Source of the DNA: Nilaparvata lugens
Lineage: Eukaryota; Arthropoda; Insecta; Hemiptera; Delphacidae
Assembly: GCF_014356525.2 (NCBI RefSeq)
Contig: NC_052505.1
Span: 16,431,635 to 16,495,634 of the forward strand
Reading direction: 5' to 3'
DNA: 64,000 bases
Below are positions 62,801 to 64,000 of the stretch, piece by piece. The position numbers were made by a program, and so were the translations under genes. Under the pieces are notes generated by a model, which was not told where the DNA came from, searched no databases, and saw only the letters and a program-made list of their open reading frames with translations. Within the stretch, counting starts at the first letter, position 1. Each line of letters opens with the position of its first letter.

Positions 62801-63855
62801 CAAAACTATTTATTCCTTGTTTTTCAGGCCACTGAAGGAAATAAAAGAGAGTTGAAGAAAATGCTCCCCCATGTGAAGAGCGATAACGTAGCAAATTTCA
62901 CGTCAGCGTTTGTTACTGGATTTGAAATTCTTCACAAGGTGAGTTTAAAATTCTAGTTTTTCTTTCATAAAATTTTGTCCCTATTCAGATGCAGTTTCAA
63001 GGGAATAACTTATAATTCACTTCCAAGATCTATCAACATGAAATTTTATCTTCGGAGATTCAAGTCCGGCTCTAAAAGAATAGCAGAAATGCATAATAAC
63101 TGTATAGTTTAATCAGAGACAAACAAATAGGCAAACAAATCCTTTCTCTATGGTTTAATCTACCACTGATATTTTTTGATAGCCTCTAATCACCGTAGGC
63201 TACACCAAGTAAGCCTTCTTATTGAAAGCCTTCTTCTCTCAACGTAGCATTATATTATTTTAATCGAAATCATTTGTGGAAACGATAAGAATTATGTATT
63301 TATTTCTCTGTGCTTTTGCTATGATCCAGTAATTTGTTATCGATAGTTATTTTACTTTCTGTGTAGTTGAGAAGTTGATATTGTGGTAATGATTCATATT
63401 AAATAAAATTACTAAGAAATTGTCAAAAACCACAGATTTATTGATACTTTAGAAAGACAAGTTTCGGTTGTTACACCATTGTCAATTAATAATTATCAAT
63501 TATTAACCATAATAATTATTAACCGAGATTGTTTATCAGAGATTGACAATGGTGTAACATCCGAAACCGGTCTTTCTAAGTATCAATAAATCTGTGGTTT
63601 TTGACAATTTCTTAGTAATTTTATTTAATAGCAATTATTTCATATTGCATTTTGTTTTCCAGTACAATCGAACGAACCTGGGTTGTCAGTGCAACCAAGC
63701 GATAATGCTCGTTTCTACTGGTCCTGCCAATAGCATTAAAGAGATTTTCAAGCAATACAATATGCCACACATGCCAGTTCGAGTTTTCACCTACTTGGTT
63801 GGCAAAGACACATCAAATAGCGCAGAAATGAAATCGATGGCTTGTTCAAATAAAG
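29800..63855 (+). CDS. CACNA2D: Voltage-gated calcium channel alpha2-delta subunit, partial gene (7 internal exons)
   Basis: Alpha2-delta proteins are extracellular, membrane-anchored auxiliary subunits that promote surface trafficking and presynaptic function of high-voltage-activated calcium channels. Seven exons join in one frame (phases 2-0-0-1-1-0-0-1) to give 369 codons. The order matches the family: an N-terminal helical part ([13 protein letters not shown]), the VWA_N region with [17 protein letters not shown] and [16 protein letters not shown], then the VWA domain starting at [23 protein letters not shown] and running to MACSNKG. By family knowledge it most resembles alpha2-delta-3 / insect straightjacket, but I cannot settle which insect paralogue it is. 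Possible N-glycosylation sites are NTS, NFT and NRT. The usual MIDAS DxSxS is DVSSA here and the TDG loop is TGP, so metal binding looks lost. The initiator Met and signal peptide exon were not found upstream; the Cache domain and C-terminus lie past the window. All introns carry transposon debris, the second being 25.9 kb. Confidence 0.95.
29882..32563 (+). other. Intron between alpha2-delta exons 1 and 2 of this set
   Basis: 2,682 bp, GT-AG. Mostly unique AT-rich DNA. An ~86-bp direct repeat with the word ACTAGAGTCGAAGCGAAAAA lies at about 32335-32465. Confidence 0.8.
32564..32674 (+). CDS. alpha2-delta exon (N-terminal helix segment 2)
   Basis: The acceptor CTCTTTTGCAG ends at 32563 and the donor is GTGAGT at 32675. 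There are 37 whole codons, from [20 protein letters not shown] to [12 protein letters not shown]. The pattern DGLxLxxxLAxxxxxMxxxKxxAV is typical of the alpha2-delta VWA_N region. Phase 0 on both sides matches the neighbouring exons. Confidence 0.92.
34162..34403. mobile_element. Near-perfect 242-bp palindrome (foldback MITE)
   Basis: The arms CATCTCTCATACACTTTT ... CTTCTCACATCTGCA and its inverse TGCAGATGTGAGAAG ... AAAAGTGTATGAGAGATG meet across TTTCGTATT near 34285. Arm identity is high with a few mismatches. It has no ORF. Confidence 0.88.
34623..34867. mobile_element. Element with ~47-bp terminal inverted repeats
   Basis: ATTATCTCATGTATCTCTAT ... CTGATGAATATA at the left is mirrored by TATATTCATCAGATATATGA ... 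ATACATGAGATAATA at the right. The middle contains AACGGCT facing AGCCGTT (near 34730 and 34801), so the whole could fold back. Non-coding. Confidence 0.75.
36055..36216 (-). mobile_element. MITE family 1, partial copy D
   Basis: The right terminal repeat ACTGCCATTTTAATGTGGAC and interior words AACGAGAATGAACAGTTTA and TATCAGCTACCGCCTATG match copies A and C. The other half is missing. It is preceded by a short LINE-type tail TTGAATTGAATTGGATTG near 36037. Confidence 0.7.
36511..36541 (+). other. Canonical G-quadruplex pattern
   Basis: Runs GGGG, GGGGGG, GGGGG and GGGG with loops of 2 to 5 bases. It lies in a purine-rich, GC-rich patch of the long intron. Confidence 0.6.
36903..37108 (+). repeat. 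Tandem duplication, two ~116-bp units
   Basis: CACAAGCTTACCTCCACTTC at 36905 recurs as CACAAGCTTACCACCACATC at 37021. Both units end TTAACTTTTAATGATSGTCATATTCCAA. Confidence 0.85.
37530..37705 (+). pseudogene. LINE reverse transcriptase C-terminal fragment (RTE-like tail), frameshifted
   Basis: One frame gives [13 protein letters not shown] and the next continues [24 protein letters not shown]. This WxxHVxRM ... IPxxxLxYxPxGxRDxGRPRxRW pattern is the usual C-terminal tail of RTE-type and related insect LINE polyproteins. The frame change between the two parts shows it is dead. The clade assignment is from memory and uncertain. Confidence 0.65.
38593..39267 (-). mobile_element. Non-autonomous Helitron-like element with inverted duplicate of its 3' end
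   Basis: Read on the minus strand it starts A|TCTATATATATATAAAAGCG, runs through (ACTC)8, and ends GAGCCTGACGGCTAG|T. A|T flanks and TC...CTAG ends are as expected for Helitrons. A second, oppositely oriented copy of the 3' end (CCAGTCGGGGGTCCAG ... GAGCCTGACGGCTAG) sits inside at about 38735-38813. No Rep/helicase coding remains, so movement would depend on another element. Confidence 0.75.
39209..39240 (+). repeat. (GAGT)8 microsatellite in the Helitron 5' end
   Basis: Eight uninterrupted GAGT units directly inside the TC end of the Helitron-like element. Confidence 0.95.
39695..39741 (-). ncRNA. Hammerhead ribozyme motif (left Penelope terminal repeat)
   Basis: On the minus strand: helix I strand TTGCCA, core CTGAAGA, an extra T, helix II GTTGCC-ATA-GGCAAC (6 perfect pairs), GAAA, a short helix III inside AACTAGTT, the cleavage-site T, and the helix I partner TGGTGG. 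The order and conserved core fit a type I hammerhead with minimal helix III, a form known from Penelope-like elements. Self-cleavage is inferred, not shown. Confidence 0.75.
39775..40517 (+). repeat. 368-bp tandem duplication inside the left Penelope arm
   Basis: ACATTACAGGTGTGGCAATA begins at 39775 and 40154, and both units run to AAATTAAAAACAAAGG. The right arm has this segment once, so the duplication is specific to the left copy. Differences include a short TCTATATG present only in the first unit. Confidence 0.93.
40754..41611 (+). pseudogene. Penelope-like element RT C-terminus plus GIY-YIG endonuclease, two nonsense codons
   Basis: A single frame is open except for TAA at 40997-40999 and TAA at 41384-41386. 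It reads [20 protein letters not shown], then [39 protein letters not shown], and the endonuclease [20 protein letters not shown] with FKDRIKEH and [21 protein letters not shown] and HPxxHKxAAF are hallmark RT-thumb blocks of Penelope-like elements. GVY, YVGQTGR and the CxxC are the endonuclease. The RT palm and N-terminus are missing, so this copy cannot encode a working enzyme. Confidence 0.92.
42054..42100 (+). ncRNA. Hammerhead ribozyme motif (right Penelope terminal repeat)
   Basis: Helix I TTGCCA (42054-42059), core CTGAAGA (42060-42066), extra T, helix II GTTG...CAAC (with one mismatch further up), GAAA (42083-42086), palindromic AACTAGTT for helix III, predicted cleavage after T42094, helix I partner TGGTGA (42095-42100). 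It is sense to the Penelope ORF and to the host gene, so it would sit in the host pre-mRNA. Confidence 0.75.
43573..43812 (+). repeat. Tandem repeat, three ~83-bp units
   Basis: CCGAAGAATTTTCAGTAATA (43573), CCGAAGCATTTTCAGTATTT (43656) and TCGAAGCATTTTTAGTAATT (43739) start successive units that continue TCATTACAGTTGTATTCC and ATGAATCCTAATGGATAAA. Confidence 0.9.
44699..45352 (+). mobile_element. 5'-truncated LINE: ORF2 C-terminus and 3' end with (TTTGA)n tail
   Basis: The open frame 44699-45073 reads [20 protein letters not shown], then [11 protein letters not shown], and [17 protein letters not shown]. The KPRxYPTxxLF ... RQLY ... NRLINxxP pattern is the usual C-terminal end of jockey/CR1-type insect ORF2 proteins. 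It is followed by about 230 bp of 3' UTR and the tail AATAAATTTGATTTGATTTG. The left border near 44690 is approximate and no target duplication was found. The clade is a suggestion only. Confidence 0.75.
45607..45856 (-). mobile_element. tRNA-derived SINE with 12-bp target duplication
   Basis: On the minus strand the head has A box TGGTCTAGTGG and B box GGGTTCAAACCC at tRNA-like spacing, followed by a body with GGGCACGTTAAACTGTCGGT. AACGATCATCAT flanks it at 45595-45606 and 45857-45868, so the borders are well set. 250 bp. The perfect target duplication suggests a rather recent insertion. Confidence 0.88.
48065..48205. mobile_element. Palindromic MITE (family 2, copy B)
   Basis: GATTCCCACATATCAGTGAT ... 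GAACTATTCCCACTCAGC faces GAGCAAATATGAATAGTCC ... ACTCATG. Its order and centre match the copy at 28109-28267, with a shortened right end. Confidence 0.7.
48300..48588 (+). repeat. LINE-type 3' tail region ahead of the full LINE
   Basis: The stretch ends AATGAATAAATTTAATTCAATTC, a short-repeat (AATTC) tail like those of insect LINEs, and begins with TTATTCATTTATTCATTCAT. No coding left. The LINE at 48603 inserted just behind this tail. Confidence 0.4.
48606..49190 (+). pseudogene. LINE ORF1 C-terminal part, one internal TAA
   Basis: The frame starts [20 protein letters not shown] three bases inside the element, so the N-terminal part was lost by 5' truncation. RRDGxxAxMxYDKLxVNGxxYTLDEL resembles the C-terminal end of LINE ORF1 RNA-binding proteins. 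TAA at 48798-48800 interrupts it. The same frame then continues [20 protein letters not shown] to a basic, Ser/Lys-rich tail ([20 protein letters not shown]) and ends at TAG 49188-49190. Either the TAA is a mutation or it is the true ORF1 end with a linker after it. No CCHC knuckle is visible. Confidence 0.7.
49221..52580 (+). CDS. LINE ORF2: apurinic-type endonuclease and reverse transcriptase
   Basis: The protein would nick genomic DNA and reverse transcribe the LINE RNA at the target site. Numbering from the GTG at 49221: endonuclease residues N21 (FWNSHGI), E49 (LSETWL), D157/N159 (GGDFN) and SDH near 257; RT blocks [57 protein letters not shown] and the catalytic YADD near residue 719; a C-terminal [20 protein letters not shown] zinc knuckle near 1041. 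No stop or frameshift in 1,119 codons. The frame is open back to 49191, but the first in-frame ATG is codon 162, after the first catalytic residues. Initiation must therefore be non-AUG, by re-initiation, or by readthrough of the ORF1 TAG. Likely able to make active enzyme, not proven. Confidence 0.95.
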   Translation: MIHSNEKVGLVSKYFKIIFWNSHGINNVLNLDKEQIELFNAHEVIGLSETWLTDSFHARDFNEYVAFNQTADKLSNSRGRASGGLLVLVKKNLKATLIEAREFIIIVKVENPKGRIIILCLVYFKPDSLVHCLNEFQECLKYYELLFSSFPVLIGGDFNLRMGDLNQCSIDNCLFTNSNLYADRISQDRYISRNAKDLVNIMEKNLFYVLNGRCKSDMPGQFTFHNSNGNSLIDLVWVNFESIQYITDLIVSDIVLTSDHLPLIVYTEFESDREAQVVPNELRTLYCWSDACKEAYMSELTFPIEFNASEESVECLAENFMTTVKNKAENLGMVKKSLIISKFKNKPWYDIECNRLKREVRKAYRNFKKKEHDINCFNKYLDSKLIYKNKMKEKKKQFNDNLQNKFQNSSNAKEFWRAVRLVKGNKSIDNDSITLEEWTSFFKNKYRPEKRTIECIFFDVKHPFLDRPIEMIELERKLKRLKNGSAPGLDGISYEFFKYLAPEGKHLLVSLFNLIMETGKIPLNWAKLKIYLLHKKGCKKDPRNFRGLSIANCILKIFTGILTDRLEIWADQSGIMVESQSGFRKNRSCLDNIFVLDSVVKYFMEVKKRKMYAIFIDYESAFDSIPHNRLFQKMRELGLSRRVVSVFQYMYSNFSLVIENRLHGLQSEPIPLTRGVLQGDPASPLLFSLYTSAIETYFRDKGMHGLHIDRDNDVLMLQYADDIVILADSISDVRNKLKCLYQYSLEIGLKVNAAKTKVLPFHKGRLSNSHRDFVIGEEKIEICKNYNYLGVIFQSSGKYTEMCKRSINRGKIESILAVNILSKVRSEKWEGKMKLLDMVIIPSSLYGCEVWGFGCEQAVEAVQLFFLKRLLLLVRTTPSWCVRLEANRPRLKFHILKRCLSWLIRIANMPESRYPFICYRLLLKTNFISNWLSIVQREMDLLEFQNLRNDIEFDAIELYNSRERILERYVMKIMDEDRYLAQNSQSSPFYKLFNPEYQLGEQLTYDLPIKMIRCMTQYRVSNTSSFLHINGQRYQLDGEKICPACDLDFESLIHFLLICPEYESIRLQYILPYVNNVVQNVDKLMVLLSNFNDEKIKQVYQYTVKALIKRENMVSTTDR
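54091..54285 (+). repeat. Tandem duplication, two ~106-bp units
   Basis: TTAATTTTGAAAAGAACCAT at 54091 and TTAATTTTGAAAAGAATCAT at 54197 start units that share AGAGCAAAATRTTRTTAG and AGTTAAAATTCATAAT. Confidence 0.85.
54823..54985 (+). repeat. Family 3 repeat, third copy
   Basis: GTCGCGATGAAGATCGGTTA, CTGACCAGCTGTGCAATGAT and GAGCTGAAATCTACATATCG match the copies at 29185-29560 in order. Confidence 0.7.
56171..56346 (+). repeat. Minisatellite of 38-bp self-complementary units, about 4.5 copies
   Basis: GATCGTGAATCAATGATCTC recurs at 56237, 56275 and 56313 with exact 38-bp spacing, with diverged units before. Each unit contains GATCATTGAT facing ATCAATGATC, so single units can form hairpins. 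Confidence 0.93.
57094..57309. mobile_element. Harbinger-like MITE, 216 bp, TTA target duplication
   Basis: The ends GGCCCGCCGCAAAGTAAACC and (reverse complement) GGCCCGCCGCAAAGTAGACC extend as inverted repeats for about 75 bp through CCCACGCTAATCCACGC and AAACCATTGCTA. TTA flanks both sides (57091-57093 and 57310-57312), as for PIF/Harbinger elements. The left arm has an extra TACTCCAACCCACG duplication. Non-coding. Confidence 0.88.
57556..57894 (+). repeat. 339-bp polypyrimidine (TCC)n tract
   Basis: Almost pure C/T on the + strand, largely TCC/CTC units with a (TCC) core near 57785-57830. Such mirror-like homopurine-homopyrimidine DNA can form triplex (H-DNA). The Pro/Leu-rich ORF over it is only a translation of the repeat. 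It lies about 640 bp before an alpha2-delta exon. Confidence 0.95.
58538..58745 (+). CDS. alpha2-delta exon (VWA_N domain, part 1)
   Basis: The acceptor TATTTTGCAG ends at 58537 and the donor GTAATA starts at 58746. It encodes [20 protein letters not shown] through [25 protein letters not shown] and LLPESLSDT, plus one base of the next codon (phase 1). The family equivalents are the YFNA motif and the LAPNDHFNxxPVNxSxS motif of alpha2-delta-3. NTS is a potential glycosylation site. The exon follows a 25.9-kb intron without any missing family segment. Confidence 0.93.
58746..60157 (+). other. Intron of the alpha2-delta gene
   Basis: 1,412 bp, GT-AG. It holds a strong hairpin GGACTTCCTATATAC / GTATATAGGAGGTCC at 58895-58933, a direct repeat of roughly 120-190 bp (about 58871-59059 and 59076-59195; shared TTCATTCAATCAACC and TACTTCATTCAAAT), and the palindromic repeat at 59953-60046. 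Confidence 0.8.
59953..60046. repeat. 94-bp imperfect palindrome
   Basis: CCAATATAAACATATGGTCC ... CAGAAGTGGCG pairs with CGCCACGCCAATTCTG ... GGACCATAATGTTTATATATGG around GTGGCGTTTCGCCAC. It lies about 110 bp before the exon at 60158. Probably a small foldback MITE. Confidence 0.7.
60158..60289 (+). CDS. alpha2-delta exon (VWA_N domain, part 2)
   Basis: The acceptor TTTTTTACAG ends at 60157 and the donor GTAAAT starts at 60290. Joined in phase 1 it reads [20 protein letters not shown], then [20 protein letters not shown] and RRFPG. The blocks WSExLxxVFVxN, DPxLxWQxFGSxxGFxRxxPG are conserved across alpha2-delta-3-type proteins. Phase 1 on both sides. Confidence 0.94.
60290..61437 (+). other. 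Intron of the alpha2-delta gene
   Basis: 1,148 bp, GT-AG. It contains a minus-strand LINE/SINE-type tail TATTTATTTATTCATTTATT near 60978; otherwise unremarkable AT-rich DNA. Confidence 0.8.
61438..61709 (+). CDS. alpha2-delta exon (start of VWA domain, altered MIDAS)
   Basis: The acceptor ends with TTTTTGAAG at 61437 and the donor GTATGA starts at 61710. It encodes (G)[41 protein letters not shown] and on to [15 protein letters not shown] and CFKDMLVQ. The [10 protein letters not shown] block and the LDxLxDxDFxN block fix the family. At 61551-61565 the metal-site motif that is normally DVSGS reads DVSSA, so the second serine of DxSxS is replaced by alanine. The codons here are more GC-rich than the surrounding introns, as expected for coding DNA. 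Confidence 0.95.
61710..62827 (+). other. Intron of the alpha2-delta gene
   Basis: 1,118 bp, GT-AG. Near 61850-61930 a GC-richer piece with GGGGCTCTTCCCC could be a repeat remnant; no other feature seen. Confidence 0.75.
62828..62938 (+). CDS. alpha2-delta exon (VWA domain, middle)
   Basis: The acceptor CTTGTTTTTCAG ends at 62827 and the donor GTGAGT is at 62939. There are 37 codons, [20 protein letters not shown] then [17 protein letters not shown]. In relatives the position of the MIDAS threonine (GITD in alpha2-delta-1) aligns near VANF here, so the threonine appears to be absent. NFT is a potential N-glycosylation site. Phase 0 at both ends. Confidence 0.92.
62939..63662 (+). other. Intron of the alpha2-delta gene
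   Basis: 724 bp, GT-AG. About a third of it is the palindrome at 63397-63630. Confidence 0.85.
63397..63630. mobile_element. 234-bp palindrome with ~100-bp arms and hammerhead-like cores
   Basis: TATTAAATAAAATTACTAAG ... CAGATTTATTGATAC at the left is mirrored almost perfectly by GTATCAATAAATCTG ... CTTAGTAATTTTATTTAATA at the right. Both arms contain TTGACAATGG, a short GGTG/(A)CC hairpin and CCGAAAC, resembling a degenerate hammerhead core in each orientation. No ORF. Confidence 0.8.
63663..63855 (+). CDS. alpha2-delta exon (VWA domain, end)
   Basis: The acceptor TTTGTTTTCCAG ends at 63662 and the donor GTTAGT starts at 63856. It encodes [51 protein letters not shown] and MACSNKG, leaving phase 1. 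QAIML, FxKYN, VRxFTYLxG and MACxNKG are family blocks. The loop that is ITDG in most relatives is VSTGPA at 63711-63728, removing another acidic MIDAS ligand. A 234-bp palindrome ends 32 bp upstream of this exon. Confidence 0.94.
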
Positions 63856-64000
63856 GTTAGTAGGCTGTTCTTATTTCATTCTATTCATAGTAGTTCACAC
63901 AAGAGTACTTGAGTAATAATATTTCTCTACTCTTCTTGTAGGAGAATACTACCATAGAGTAAAGCTATATTGATTATTTGTCTCTTCTTGTAAGAGTAGT
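63856..64000 (+). other. Start of the next alpha2-delta intron
   Basis: It begins GTTAGT after the last exon; the following exon (end of VWA domain towards Cache) is outside the window. Confidence 0.8.

Overview
Organism and overall picture. This is an AT-rich, intron- and transposon-rich animal nuclear sequence. Long introns have GT-AG borders, the coding exons are short, and the repeats are of eukaryotic type (LINE, Penelope-like, Helitron, SINE, MITE). The only host gene I can support encodes a voltage-gated calcium channel alpha2-delta subunit close in pattern to alpha2-delta-3 / Drosophila straightjacket. Several repeat families look like those I associate with planthoppers and other Hemiptera, so a hemipteran insect is my best guess. 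That guess is inference from memory, not shown by the window. Layout. 1-29,799: no coding exon found; either intron 1 or upstream DNA of the alpha2-delta gene, carrying MITEs, Helitron-like pieces, truncated LINEs, palindromic elements and minisatellites. 29,800-63,855: seven consecutive internal exons (29,800; 32,564; 58,538; 60,158; 61,438; 62,828; 63,663) whose splice phases all agree and which give 369 continuous codons covering the VWA_N region and most of the VWA domain. The signal peptide exon lies elsewhere, and the Cache and C-terminal parts lie beyond the window. The 25.9-kb intron between exons 2 and 3 of this set is the main transposon nest. It holds a Helitron-like element (38,593-39,267), a head-to-head Penelope-like element with two hammerhead-ribozyme motifs (39,602-42,151), a LINE 3' fragment (about 44,699-45,352), a tRNA-derived SINE with a 12-bp target duplication (45,607-45,856), a LINE with an unbroken 1,119-codon ORF2 (48,603-52,851, same strand as the gene), and a Harbinger-like MITE (57,094-57,309). 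How the parts relate. The host exons are read on the + strand and every mobile element lies between them, so all would be transcribed as part of the pre-mRNA if the gene is active. The points most worth a second look are: (1) the alpha2-delta VWA domain has lost the usual MIDAS metal-binding residues; (2) the Penelope-like element has a hammerhead motif in each of its inverted terminal repeats, and three smaller palindromic repeats resemble the same fold; (3) the LINE ORF1 remnant and ORF2 share one frame separated by a TAG in a CAA-TAG-CAG context, with no in-frame ATG before the endonuclease catalytic residues; (4) a 234-bp palindrome ends 32 bp before the last exon. No functional tRNA, rRNA, CRISPR or operon-type feature is present.
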